This document shows, piece by piece, positions 41,586 through 50,530 of a DNA stretch of 59,991 bases. This DNA is from DATKZS01 sp035527835 [NCBI: bacterium] (lineage in GTDB: Bacteria > RBG-13-61-14): contig DATKZS010000235.1 of NCBI GenBank assembly GCA_035527835.1, forward strand, positions 1 to 59,991, written 5' to 3'. The translations under genes and the position numbers were made by a program. A model generated the notes under the pieces. It was not told the DNA's origin and made no database searches. It saw nothing but the letters and a program-made list of their open reading frames with translations. The stretch's first letter is position 1, and each line of letters opens with the position of its first letter.

Positions 41586-44237
41586 ATGAAAAAGGCAACG
41601 ATTCTATTTTTCGCGGTGCTTCTGATTATTGGAATAGCCGGCTGCCTGCGCATGGAGATCGTGAAGAGCAGGTATGAGAAGGCGCCGTCCTTGCCGACGA
41701 TCGAGGGCACGCTCAAGGTGGCGGGCCTGGAGGGGCCGGTGGAGATTGACCGGGACGCTTACGGGGTCCCGCACATCATGACGGAGAACGAGCACGACCT
41801 GTTCTTCGCGATCGGCTACACGCAGGCCCAGGACCGGCTGTGGGAGATGGTGTTTTTGCGGGCCTTGTCCGAGGGCCGGATGAGCGAGCTGGTGGGCGAC
41901 ATGGGGATTCCGGGCGAGAAGATGATGGGTTTCCCCATGTCCACCACGGGCATTGACAGGACCCAGCGGATCCTGGGCATGAAGTGGCTGGGCGAGGTGG
42001 GCGAGGCCCTGCTTCAGGACCAGGACCCGGCGATTTATCATCAGCTTCACGCATACTGCGACGGGATCAACGTTTTTATCGCGACGCACCAGGAATGGGA
42101 CCAGCTCCCCATCGAGTTCCAGGTGCTCAAGGTCCGGCCCGCGCCGTTTCGGATCGCGGACATGATGAGCCTCAACGTCTTCATCGGGGCGATGCTGGCC
42201 GGGAACATGGACGAGGAGCTGATGCGCTACGGGTTCTTCAAGAAGTACGGCTCGGACCTGGGCTGGCAGCTCATGGGGCTGCACTACTCGCAAGGCCCGA
42301 CCATCGTGCCGCCGGAGCTTTTGCAGAACAAGCTCATGCATCCGCGCGAGCTTGTGCCCGGCGGCCGGCCGTCAGCCGCGGAGCTCGGGTACGATTTCGA
42401 CCAGCTCTCCGCGGACGCGGCGCTTCAACTCCTCGCCGCCGAGTCGTCTCTGAAGAAGGCGCTCTACGTTGATTATCCTTTGGCTTCGAACAACTGGATC
42501 GTGAGCCCGAAGATCACGGAGTCGGGCCACGCCATGGTGGCGAACGACCCTCACCTCGAACACATCGAGCCTTCGCTCATGTACCTGATGCACGTGAAGG
42601 GCGCGGGGTTCGACACTTATGGCGCCACCTTCCCCGGGATGCCGTACGTGGTGCTGGGTCACACGCGGAAGCTGGGGTGGGGCGAGACCACCTCCATCGC
42701 GGACGTGCAGGACCTGTTCATCGAGACCACGGACGCGGCGCACCCGGGCATGTACCGGTACAAGGGCGAGTGGCTGCCGTTCACGGTGCGCAAGGAGATC
42801 ATCAAGGTGCGGGTGGGCGGCCGGCTGGTGGACAAGGAGCTCGAGGTCCGGCAGAGCATCCACGGTCCGATCATCAACGACATCGCGGGGGACCTGCCCA
42901 AAGACACGCCGCCGATTGCGATGCGGTGGGTGGCTTGGGACTTCACGCGCGACGTGCGGCTGTTCGAGCAGCTGGTGCAGTCGGCCACGGTGGACGATTT
43001 CATGGCGCGGGTCAAGGAGCACGGGCTCACTGACCTCCCGCTGATGAGCGGCGCGCATACCTTTAACGCGATCGGCAAGGGCGAGAGCATCGAGGATTTC
43101 AAGCAGGGCATGGACAAGCTGGTGCTGCCGAACCAGAACTGGGTGGCGGCGGACTCGGCCGGCCACATCATCTATCTGCCGGGCGGGCTGGTGCCGATCC
43201 GGAACAAGGGGATCGGGGTGCTGCCGGTTCCGGGCGAGTCGGGCGAGTTCGACTGGACCGGGTTCATCCCGCTCTTGGAGCTGCCGTGGGCGCAGGACCC
43301 GGACCGCGGCTACATGGTGACCGCGAACAACGAGGTGGTGGACGCGGAGTGGTACCCGTACGTGTTCGAGACCAACTACGGCGACGGCTACCGGGCCTGG
43401 CGCATCGAGGAGCTGATCAATGAATTGAAGCCGCTCTCGATGGACGACATGAAGCGGATCCAGAACGACGTGCGGGTGAAACGGGCGGACTGGGAGATAC
43501 CGTTCATCACGGCGGCCATGGAGAAGAAGAAGCCGACCGACCCGCAAGTGGTGAAGGCCTATAACGAGCTCAAGGCCTGGGACCACGAGGCGAGCCTCGA
43601 CGCCACCGCGCCCGTGCTCTTTTTCACCTTCACCAGGGCGCTCCGGAAGAATACGCTCTCGGACGAGGTCAAGGACGAGGATTTCGGAAAGTTCCTGGAA
43701 AGCGGCGACCTGGACATGGTGATCGGGCTGTGGATGGACCAGGGCGGCTCTCCGTTCTTCGACGACCAGCGGACCAAAGACAGGGTCGAGGACATGGACG
43801 ACATGATCGTCAAGTCCCTGAAAGACGCCATGGACGAGGTGGAGAAGGAGTATGGCCGGGACCCGGCGAACCGGGAGTGGGGCAAGCTTCACTACATCAA
43901 GTGGTACAGCCCGTTCGGGTGGGGTCCGCTGGCGGACATGTCGGTAGGTCCGTTCCCGCACATCGGCGGACCGGGCACGGTGCGCAACGCGGGAGTCACC
44001 GGCTTCGGCAAGGACCCGTGGAAGTGCCTGGGCGGGCCGGTGCTGCGCCACATCATGGACATGGGCGATCCGGACAACGCGCAGATCGTGATTGACGGCT
44101 CCCAGTCGGGCCAGTGGCTCTCGCCGCATTACCGCGACATGCACCCGCTGTGGCTGAACTCCGAATACCTGACCGCGGTGATGGACCCGGTCAAGGTGAG
44201 AGCGCAGGCCAGGTATCGGTTGACATTGGAGCCGTAG
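41586..44237 (+). CDS. Penicillin acylase-family lipoprotein (Ntn hydrolase)
   Basis: An 883-residue S45-type acylase. The signal ends in the lipobox IGIAGC (about residues 15-20), so it should be a lipoprotein. After an alpha chain with GYTQAQDRLWEMVFLRALSEGR, autoproteolysis is expected before S301 (PLASNNWIVSPKITESGHAM), the nucleophile of the beta chain. NDPHLE and QSIHGPIIND also match. Members cleave N-acyl amides, from penicillins to acyl-homoserine lactones and capnine-like lipids; the native substrate cannot be read. GGGAGGG upstream of the ATG at 41586 decides the start. It is divergent from the restriction genes. Confidence 0.9.
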   Translation: MKKATILFFAVLLIIGIAGCLRMEIVKSRYEKAPSLPTIEGTLKVAGLEGPVEIDRDAYGVPHIMTENEHDLFFAIGYTQAQDRLWEMVFLRALSEGRMSELVGDMGIPGEKMMGFPMSTTGIDRTQRILGMKWLGEVGEALLQDQDPAIYHQLHAYCDGINVFIATHQEWDQLPIEFQVLKVRPAPFRIADMMSLNVFIGAMLAGNMDEELMRYGFFKKYGSDLGWQLMGLHYSQGPTIVPPELLQNKLMHPRELVPGGRPSAAELGYDFDQLSADAALQLLAAESSLKKALYVDYPLASNNWIVSPKITESGHAMVANDPHLEHIEPSLMYLMHVKGAGFDTYGATFPGMPYVVLGHTRKLGWGETTSIADVQDLFIETTDAAHPGMYRYKGEWLPFTVRKEIIKVRVGGRLVDKELEVRQSIHGPIINDIAGDLPKDTPPIAMRWVAWDFTRDVRLFEQLVQSATVDDFMARVKEHGLTDLPLMSGAHTFNAIGKGESIEDFKQGMDKLVLPNQNWVAADSAGHIIYLPGGLVPIRNKGIGVLPVPGESGEFDWTGFIPLLELPWAQDPDRGYMVTANNEVVDAEWYPYVFETNYGDGYRAWRIEELINELKPLSMDDMKRIQNDVRVKRADWEIPFITAAMEKKKPTDPQVVKAYNELKAWDHEASLDATAPVLFFTFTRALRKNTLSDEVKDEDFGKFLESGDLDMVIGLWMDQGGSPFFDDQRTKDRVEDMDDMIVKSLKDAMDEVEKEYGRDPANREWGKLHYIKWYSPFGWGPLADMSVGPFPHIGGPGTVRNAGVTGFGKDPWKCLGGPVLRHIMDMGDPDNAQIVIDGSQSGQWLSPHYRDMHPLWLNSEYLTAVMDPVKVRAQARYRLTLEP

Positions 44238-44262
44238 GGAGAAGGGAAAAAGATATTTTTTT

Positions 44263-44343
44263 GCCGCAGATGAACGCAGATGAACACAGATAAATAAATT
44301 CTTTCTCTTTTCTTATCTGCGTTAATCTGCGTTCATCTGCGGC
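44263..44343. repeat. Inverted GATGAACGCA array, copy 2
   Basis: GCCGCAGATGAACGCAGATG on the left and TCTGCGTTAATCTGCGTTCA onward on the right, with about 20 AT-rich nt between. It lies between the penicillin acylase and the minus-strand GDT1-like gene and resembles 17941-18071 with a shorter middle. Confidence 0.85.
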
Positions 44344-44364
44344 TTAATTTCCCCGCGCTTTTTA

Positions 44365-44637
44365 TCACAGCACCTCGAACCACATCAGCACCCCGATCAG
44401 CACGAAGAGCGCCGCCGCTCCTTTTTCCAGGTACTCGGTGGGGATGAGCTTGGTCAGGCCTTCGCCCACCAGCACCCCGATCAGCGTGACCAGGGCCATG
44501 GCCAGGACCGCGCCCAGAAATACCGCCACCGGCTTGCCGGTCTTGCCGGTCATGGTGATGGCCGCGAGTTGGGTCTTGTCGCCGAGCTCGGCCACGAACA
44601 GCGCCGCGAACGTCGCGCCGAAAACCTTCCAGTCCAT
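44365..44637 (-). CDS. Half-size GDT1/TMEM165 (UPF0016) membrane protein
   Basis: A 90-residue membrane protein with three hydrophobic helices. The family motif ELGDKTQ is at residues 17-23. Full-length members have two such halves and transport Mn2+ or Ca2+ with protons; single-domain bacterial forms work as pairs or homodimers. No second copy is next to it. AGGAGG before the ATG confirms the start. Its neighbours are repeat elements. Confidence 0.85.
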   Translation of the reverse strand: MDWKVFGATFAALFVAELGDKTQLAAITMTGKTGKPVAVFLGAVLAMALVTLIGVLVGEGLTKLIPTEYLEKGAAALFVLIGVLMWFEVL

Positions 44638-44649
44638 GTCAGCCTCCTG

Positions 44650-44700
44650 GTAGCGCCGGCATCCTGCCGGCGGACGTTGCCGCCGGGCCGGTGGCGCTAC
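44650..44700. repeat. GTAGCGCC...GGCGCTAC palindrome
   Basis: GTAGCGCCGGCATCCTGCCG then GCGGACGTTGCCGCCGG and GGTGGCGCTAC, with matching outer arms. It lies just upstream of the GDT1-like gene, about 60 nt before the sugar isomerase, and is of the family of 712-769. Confidence 0.78.
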
Positions 44701-44761
44701 GTATTATCGTTTGATTTTATGATCGGGGCAAGTTAGGCTTTGAGGAGGCGGAGCCGATGTT

Positions 44762-46030
44762 GTGAAGCCTTACATGATACCCGAGGACGTTATCGAGAAG
44801 GAGAACGCCAAGCTCGCGCGGCATCTTGACGCGCGATTCAAGGAGCTTGGCCGCGCGCTCGCGGAGCGGGGGATCGAGATCGAGGCGGTGGTGGAGCAGG
44901 CGGGCAAGTTCGCGGCGGCGGTGCCGTCGTGGGGCGTGGCCAGCGGCGGCACTCGGTTCGGCCGGTTCCCGGTTCCCGGCCAGCCGCGCGACATCTACGA
45001 CAAGATTGACGACGCGGCCGCCATTCATCAGCTCACCCGCGCGAACCCGACGGTATCTTTGCACATCCCGTGGGACCAGGTGGACGACACGGCGGCGCTC
45101 AGGAAGTACGCCCGGGCGCGCGGTCTCGGCTTTGACGCCATGAACTCGAACACGTTCGAGGACCAGCCGGGCCAGCGGTATTCCTACAAGTTCGGGAGCC
45201 TGTCGCACACGGACCGCGCGGTGCGGGAGCAGGCGATCGCGCACAACCTGGAGGTCGCGGCGATCGGACAAAAGCTGGGGAGCCGGGCGCTCTCCATCTG
45301 GATCGCGGACGGATCGTGCTTCCCGGGCCAGGCCTCGCTGTCCGCTTCGTTCGAGCGCTACCTCGGGAGCCTGAAAAAAATTTACGCGCGCCTGCCTAAC
45401 GACTGGACCATGTTCATCGAGTACAAGCCGTTCGAGCCGGCGTTTTATTACACGGTGCTGGCGGACTGGGGCGCGGCGCTGATGGCGGCCCATGAGGTCG
45501 GGCCGCGGTGCAAGGTGCTGGTGGACCTGGGCCATCACCTGCCGGGGACCAACGTGGAGATGATCGTGGCGCGCCTGATCGCGGCCGGCCGGCTCGGGGG
45601 CTTTCATTTCAACGACAACAAGTACGCGGACGACGACCTCAGCGCAGGCTCGATTGATCCGTACCGCCTGTTCCGCGTGTTCCACGAGCTCACGCTGGCA
45701 AGCCGGGCGCAAGGCCGGAAGTTCCGGCCGGCTTACCTCATTGACCAGAGCCACCTGTTGAAGGACCCGATCGAGGAGCTTTGCATGACCACGGTCGAGT
45801 TGCAGCTCGCTTACGTCCAGGCCCTGCTCGTTGACAACGAGGCATTGGAGTCTTACCAGAATAGTAACGACGTGATGATGGCGGAGACGGAGCTCAAGAA
45901 GGCGTTCAAGACCGACGTCGGGCCGGTCGCGGCCATGGCCCGCAAGCGCGCGGGAGGGGCGATCAACCCGATCGCGGCGTACCGCGCGAGCGGTTACCGG
46001 GAGAAAAAAGCGAAGGAGCGTGGAGGCTGA
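44762..46030 (+). CDS. L-rhamnose isomerase-like sugar isomerase
   Basis: A 422-residue TIM-barrel isomerase of the RhaI type from non-enteric bacteria. Features are VSLHIPWDQVDD, DAMNSNTFEDQPGQ, SYKFGSLSHTD, the metal-binding Glu in FIEYKPFEP, the VDLGHHLPGTN loop, FHFNDNKYADDD and the Asp/His positions that bind two metal ions. The GTG at 44762 is the first start; an ATG four codons later is possible, and the GAGGAGG at 44741-44747 is far for either. It ends two bases before the beta-flower gene, so both form one unit. The exact sugar is not certain. Confidence 0.85.
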   Translation: MKPYMIPEDVIEKENAKLARHLDARFKELGRALAERGIEIEAVVEQAGKFAAAVPSWGVASGGTRFGRFPVPGQPRDIYDKIDDAAAIHQLTRANPTVSLHIPWDQVDDTAALRKYARARGLGFDAMNSNTFEDQPGQRYSYKFGSLSHTDRAVREQAIAHNLEVAAIGQKLGSRALSIWIADGSCFPGQASLSASFERYLGSLKKIYARLPNDWTMFIEYKPFEPAFYYTVLADWGAALMAAHEVGPRCKVLVDLGHHLPGTNVEMIVARLIAAGRLGGFHFNDNKYADDDLSAGSIDPYRLFRVFHELTLASRAQGRKFRPAYLIDQSHLLKDPIEELCMTTVELQLAYVQALLVDNEALESYQNSNDVMMAETELKKAFKTDVGPVAAMARKRAGGAINPIAAYRASGYREKKAKERGG

Positions 46031-46032
46031 AT

Positions 46033-46443
46033 ATGGAACCTAAAAAAGACAAGCTGCATTATCACCCGATTCACGACAAGAAGGGCAAGGCCGCGTTTTA
46101 CCTGGACCAGGACAAGATCCACATTTATTCGTGGGACGGCGAGCCAATGGCGTTCGTGGAGAAGGGCGCGATTTATACGTTCAAGGCCAAGTTCCTGGGC
46201 TGGCACGACGAGGGGTGGGTGCGGGACGACGACGGCAAGTGCGTGGGCTTTACCGAGCCGGGCAAGGGCGGGCCGAACCCGCCGGCGGCCAAGCGCTCCG
46301 ACCCTCCGCCCGACCACAAGGAGGCCCCGGAAAAGCCGGAGATCCGGGACACGCCGCCCCGGCCCGTGCGCAAGCCGGTGTGGTCCAATCTATCGGACGT
46401 TGAGTTCTTCGCGGCCAAGAAAACGGCGGCAAAGAAAAAATAG
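46033..46443 (+). CDS. 4-fold beta-flower-domain protein
   Basis: A 136-residue protein. The N-terminal 70 residues have the strand pattern and aromatic signature of beta-flower proteins: AAFYLDQDKIHIYSWDGEPM then AFVEKGAIYTFKAKFLGW and DEGWVRDDDGKCVGFTE. A Pro/Lys-rich linker follows, ending in VWSNLSDVEFFAAKK and a lysine tail. Function of the family is unknown. GGAGG upstream of the ATG and the two-base gap to the isomerase gene show cotranscription. The YfhO gene follows by two bases. Confidence 0.75.
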   Translation: MEPKKDKLHYHPIHDKKGKAAFYLDQDKIHIYSWDGEPMAFVEKGAIYTFKAKFLGWHDEGWVRDDDGKCVGFTEPGKGGPNPPAAKRSDPPPDHKEAPEKPEIRDTPPRPVRKPVWSNLSDVEFFAAKKTAAKKK

Positions 46444-46445
46444 AC

Positions 46446-49409
46446 ATGTCCGACCATGAAGGGCAAGACCGGCCGGGTGATGGGCCTGCTTCAGGGCCTC
46501 CTGGGGAGGACCCGGCCGGGAAGCCGGCCCCCGTGGTTCTCTCCGATGCCGCCCCCCCCATCAGTCCCCGCCTGAAAATCGCGATGGAGGCCGCGGCCGT
46601 CTGCGGCCTTGCCCTCGTCTGCGTTTTTCTGCTTTACGGCCCGCGGTGGCTCTCCGGCCTGTCCATTTTCCGCGGCGCCATCCAGGAACAGTATTACCTG
46701 CTCGGCCAGTACGCCTTCGACCACCAGATTGTCGAGGAGTTCAGGGAAGGCTATTTCCCGCTGTGGAACCCGATGAACGGCCTGGGCACTCCTCTGCTCG
46801 GCAACATGCTGTGCGGCGCGTTGTATCCGTTGAAGCCCATCGTCTATGTCTGGTCCGGCCTCGCGGCGCGGGACTTTTACATCGTGCTGCGGCTTCTGAT
46901 GGCCGCGCTGTTCACGTTCGCGCTGGCGAAGAAGCTCCGGCTCGCGTTCCCGGCGGCGGCGGTGGCGGCCATCTCGTTCGCCTTCACCGGATACATGAAG
47001 ATGTTCGTGAACGAGAACTACCTTAACGCGGACGTGCTCCTGCCGGCCGCGGTGCTGCTCACGCTGCGACTTAAGGGAGGCCGGAAAATCCGGGACGTGG
47101 TCCTGCTCGGACTCGTCACTTTCGCCGTGCTCAACAACGGCCATCCGGAGGCGGCGTTTTACACGCTCCTGCTCCCGGCCTTGCTGGCGGCCGCGGCGTC
47201 GCTCGGGCCCGGACGCGCCCGGATGACCGCGCCGCTGTTCGCGGCGGGCGTCGGCGCGGGCGTCATGCTGTCGCTGCCCATGATTCTGCCGTTTTTAGAG
47301 TACTGGTTCCGCGGCTATCATTTCCACGTTCCGGGGACCGGGTTCTTCCATTACTCGGCGCGGCAGGCGGTGGCGCTCTGGTCGCCGTGGTTTTTCGGAA
47401 AGGCGCCGGCGGGCGCGCCGTTCCTGACAACGCCGCATATCGTGTGGCCGGAGACGCTCGCGGGCATGCCCGCGTACGCGGAGAGCTCGGTGCCGTGGCT
47501 GATTCCGGCGCTGGGCGCGGTCCCGCTGCTCCTGGCCATGATTGCCGTTTCCAAGCCGCGCGAGCTTGGCCGCACCGACCTCTCCCTGTTCGCCTATGCC
47601 CTGTTCTTCCTGGGCGTCATGTTCGGATTGCCGCTCTTTCGGCTGATCGGGTACGTGCCCGTGTTTGCCTTTTCCGGGAACTTCAAGCACCCGGAGCCGG
47701 GAGTGGCGCTCTGTATCGCGCTGCTCGCCGGCCGCGGCCTGCAAGAAATTTTGCGGGGACGGGTGAGCGGGACGCGGGCCGCGAACGTGCTGGTCGTCAC
47801 GCTCATAGCGGTCATGGCCATGGGCGTGATTTACGAGCCGCTGCCCGGCGGCGCCGGGTTCATCAACAAGTATTCCGGCACGGTCCTCATCATCCTCACG
47901 GCGGCCGGGGCATGGCTCACCTGGAGCGCGTATCAGTTGAGCGGGAAAGGGAAGAGCGGGGGTCTTAATCCGGCCATGCGCTCGGCAATCGTTCTCCTCG
48001 CCGGGAGCCTCTCTCTGGCAGCGGTCATGGCTTGCCTGGTGCTGGACGGGTTGGCGCAGCCCATGCGCGATCCGGGCTATGAAAAGAGGATCAGCGCGGG
48101 CGGGGGTGTGGCGCGGCTCGAGGACCTTCAACCGCTGTCCCGGGTTTACATCAGCCAGGACATCTCGCCGCCGAACCTGAACATCCTGTTCGGTCTGGCC
48201 GACATCAGGGTGATGGACGGAGTGAACGACCGGCGCCTGGTGGAGGCCGTGAACCGGATCAACGGCCATGACCGCGCCGCCGCCGGAACATACTGGTACA
48301 AGGAGACCGGATACCTCCAGCCAATGCCCGACATGCTGAAAAGCCCGCTGCTCCAGCTCTTCAACGTGGGCTACGCCCTGATGGACGGGCCGCTGCCCTA
48401 TAACCGCGCCATGGAGCGCGCGCTCGAGCAAGGCTTCGTGCTCGCGCCGGGCCCGGGATACGTGGGCCGGGCGCGGTTCCCGATCAAGGGCGGCAGCGCT
48501 CCCGGCCTGCTCACGCACCCGCCCTCCAAGATCGTCTGGGACGGCGGCGGGGACGACCACCTTGCCGGCGGCACGCTCCTCGTCCACTTCCGTCCGGCGC
48601 TCATTACGGAGGCCGTGGCCAAGGAGACGGACGGGCTATGGCTCATGGTGGGTCATGGCCGCGGGATCGCCTACGCCCGCTATCTGCATCCGCGCCGGCA
48701 GCCAACGGACGCGGACGTGGACTTCGTGCTCATGGGGCTCTCATGCGCGGGCGAGGGCGCCGGCGGCGGCGAGATCGTACTTTCCTCATTGCCCGGGGCC
48801 TCCAACGATTATGACCAGGCGGGATGGGCCGACCTGCGCGCGGGCGGACCCGAGGAATTCGACCCCGGCCCCTGGCAGGAGCTCACCCGCGGCGAGACCT
48901 GGCTCTATCACAACCCGGAGGCCCTGCCGCGGGTGTCGCTGGTCCGCGGGCTGATGAAACTGGAAGGGGACGGCGCTCTCACGGAGCTGGCGGACGGGGT
49001 GGTTGATCCGCGGCAATCGGTTATCATCGAAGACGTGGCTGACAATGCGGGGCCGGGCCGGGAAGCAAGCGCGGGCCTGCCCGGCCGGATCAGCGCGGTG
49101 AATTATTCCTCGCAACGCATCGGAGTTGACGCCGAGCTGTGGGACCCTGGCCGCCTGTTGGTCGCGGACCTTTATTACCCCGGCTGGCGCGCGCTGGTTG
49201 ACGGGAAGGAAGAGCGGATCGAGCGGGCGGATTATTGCTTGCGCTCGGTTGAGCTTCTGCCGGGCCGTCATGAGGTGCAGCTTCTCTACGCCCCGGCCTC
49301 TTTCCGGCTCGGGCTGTGGGCCATGATCGGAACTCTCTTGTCAATGGCAGGCATGGTCCTCGGTGGGGCAGCCCCAAAGAGGAAACCAATGTTAAATGTT
49401 AAGACCTGA
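46446..49409 (+). CDS. YfhO-family polytopic membrane protein
   Basis: A 987-residue membrane protein. About 12 transmembrane segments occupy residues 35-560, beginning after a hydrophilic N-terminus. The first loop contains GPRWLSGLSIFRGAIQEQYY, PLWNPMNGLGTPLLGNM and the NEPNLNADVL-like FVNENYLNADVLLPAA. A periplasmic C-terminal domain with DLYYPGWRALVDGKEERIER follows, and a final transmembrane segment. Family members are GT-C-like and are involved in glycosylation of teichoic acids or other envelope polymers. Here it is the third gene of an apparent unit with the isomerase and beta-flower genes. Substrate unknown. Confidence 0.82.
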   Translation: MSDHEGQDRPGDGPASGPPGEDPAGKPAPVVLSDAAPPISPRLKIAMEAAAVCGLALVCVFLLYGPRWLSGLSIFRGAIQEQYYLLGQYAFDHQIVEEFREGYFPLWNPMNGLGTPLLGNMLCGALYPLKPIVYVWSGLAARDFYIVLRLLMAALFTFALAKKLRLAFPAAAVAAISFAFTGYMKMFVNENYLNADVLLPAAVLLTLRLKGGRKIRDVVLLGLVTFAVLNNGHPEAAFYTLLLPALLAAAASLGPGRARMTAPLFAAGVGAGVMLSLPMILPFLEYWFRGYHFHVPGTGFFHYSARQAVALWSPWFFGKAPAGAPFLTTPHIVWPETLAGMPAYAESSVPWLIPALGAVPLLLAMIAVSKPRELGRTDLSLFAYALFFLGVMFGLPLFRLIGYVPVFAFSGNFKHPEPGVALCIALLAGRGLQEILRGRVSGTRAANVLVVTLIAVMAMGVIYEPLPGGAGFINKYSGTVLIILTAAGAWLTWSAYQLSGKGKSGGLNPAMRSAIVLLAGSLSLAAVMACLVLDGLAQPMRDPGYEKRISAGGGVARLEDLQPLSRVYISQDISPPNLNILFGLADIRVMDGVNDRRLVEAVNRINGHDRAAAGTYWYKETGYLQPMPDMLKSPLLQLFNVGYALMDGPLPYNRAMERALEQGFVLAPGPGYVGRARFPIKGGSAPGLLTHPPSKIVWDGGGDDHLAGGTLLVHFRPALITEAVAKETDGLWLMVGHGRGIAYARYLHPRRQPTDADVDFVLMGLSCAGEGAGGGEIVLSSLPGASNDYDQAGWADLRAGGPEEFDPGPWQELTRGETWLYHNPEALPRVSLVRGLMKLEGDGALTELADGVVDPRQSVIIEDVADNAGPGREASAGLPGRISAVNYSSQRIGVDAELWDPGRLLVADLYYPGWRALVDGKEERIERADYCLRSVELLPGRHEVQLLYAPASFRLGLWAMIGTLLSMAGMVLGGAAPKRKPMLNVKT

Positions 49410-49427
49410 CCCTAAATTCCCCCGAAC

Positions 49428-49456
49428 GGTGGACAGACAAGAATGTCTGTCCTACC
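49428..49456. repeat. Variant GACAGACAAGAATGTCTGTC palindrome
   Basis: GGTGGACAGACAAGAATGTC followed by TGTCCTACC. It keeps the GGT...ACC ends of the GACACTCYTGTC family but the core differs. It sits just upstream of the radical SAM gene start. Confidence 0.6.
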
Positions 49457-49468
49457 TTCGAGGATGGA

Positions 49469-50341
49469 ATGATGACGGATGAAAGAATCACACCCCGCTT
49501 CTGGCCCGCGGCCATGGTGAATGTCACGAACAAGTGCACGTTGCGCTGCGGGCACTGCTTTGTTTTCCGGGAGGGGAACCCGACGGATACGCGGGACGAG
49601 ATGGATGATGAGACCATGATCGCGACCTTGGCTGGCTTGCAGAAGCGCCACGGCATCAACACCATGCTGTGGATGGGCGGAGAGCCGCTGTTGCGGCCGG
49701 AGGTGCTGCGGGAGGGGGTGAAGATATTCCAGCGGAACAACATCACCACCAACGGCACCCTGGACCTGATTGATTTACCGCGCAGCATTTACATTGTTTC
49801 CCTGGACGGGCCGCCGAAGATCAACGACGAGGTCCGGGGAAAGGGCTCGTTCGACAAGGTGATGAAGACGCTTTCGCGGGTACCGGAGAATTTCGGCCCG
49901 ACGGTCATGGTGCAGTGCGTGGTCACCAGGAAGAACGAAGGAAGCCTGGCCGAACTGGTGGAGATATTGCGGGGGACCCGCGCGCAGGGCATGACCTTTT
50001 CTTTTTACGTGCCGCGCAAAAACGACACTTCCGAGCTGACCTGGGGAACCCTGGCCCGCCGCGACCAGGCGGTGGCCGAGACCATGCGGCTCAAGCGGAA
50101 GTACCCGGACTTTATCTGGAACAACCGCCGCTCCCTGGAGCTGACGCTGTCGCAAAACGCCCGGGCCGTTACCGATAACTGTCCATCGAAGAGGTTCGTG
50201 CTGCCGCTGTACCTGGACCGCGATGCATTTGTCCAGCCCTTCTGCTGTTACGGCAACGACGTGGACTGCGACCTGTGCGGCGCCTGGGTGGTCTTCTATA
50301 TCGCGGCCAAGATGGAGAAGAGCGGAGCAGCCGGTTATTAA
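49469..50341 (+). CDS. Radical SAM protein with Cys-rich C-terminus
   Basis: A 290-residue radical SAM enzyme. The [4Fe-4S] motif CTLRCGHC is at C23, C27 and C30, followed by LWMGGEPLLRPEV (the SAM-binding GGEP), ITTNGT and VSLDGPP. The C-terminal FCCYGNDVDCDLCG may hold an auxiliary SPASM-type cluster. The TAA stop is about 45 nt before a palindromic repeat. The start ATG is preceded by AGGATGG. Closest to HpnH-like and peptide-modifying radical SAM proteins by motifs; no peptide precursor gene was seen near it. Confidence 0.82.
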   Translation: MMTDERITPRFWPAAMVNVTNKCTLRCGHCFVFREGNPTDTRDEMDDETMIATLAGLQKRHGINTMLWMGGEPLLRPEVLREGVKIFQRNNITTNGTLDLIDLPRSIYIVSLDGPPKINDEVRGKGSFDKVMKTLSRVPENFGPTVMVQCVVTRKNEGSLAELVEILRGTRAQGMTFSFYVPRKNDTSELTWGTLARRDQAVAETMRLKRKYPDFIWNNRRSLELTLSQNARAVTDNCPSKRFVLPLYLDRDAFVQPFCCYGNDVDCDLCGAWVVFYIAAKMEKSGAAGY

Positions 50342-50384
50342 GTTCGTGCCAGGCGCCATCTCCGCTCTGACCCGCCGGTCAAGA

Positions 50385-50441
50385 GGTGGGGCCGACACTC
50401 CTGTCGGCCCAGGCAGAGGGGACAAGAGTGTCCCCTCCACC
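50385..50441. repeat. GACACTCCTGTC palindromic repeat after the radical SAM gene
   Basis: GGTGGGGCCGACACTCCTGT...GCCC followed by GACAAGAGTGTCCCCTCCACC. It resembles the intragenic elements at 267-386. It lies between the radical SAM stop and the sirtuin gene. Confidence 0.82.
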
Positions 50442-50530
50442 GACATCTTTCTTCTTCGGGCGCCTCTATTTCCGCTTGACTTAAAGGCCGCTGATGGTAT
50501 GGTCTTATTGTAGTTATCGGGACGTGATGC

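Noticed and set aside
42372-44144. 590-residue minus-strand frame over the penicillin acylase gene
   Set aside because: It is a His/Arg-rich shadow of a high-GC gene on the plus strand, which has the Ntn hydrolase motifs.
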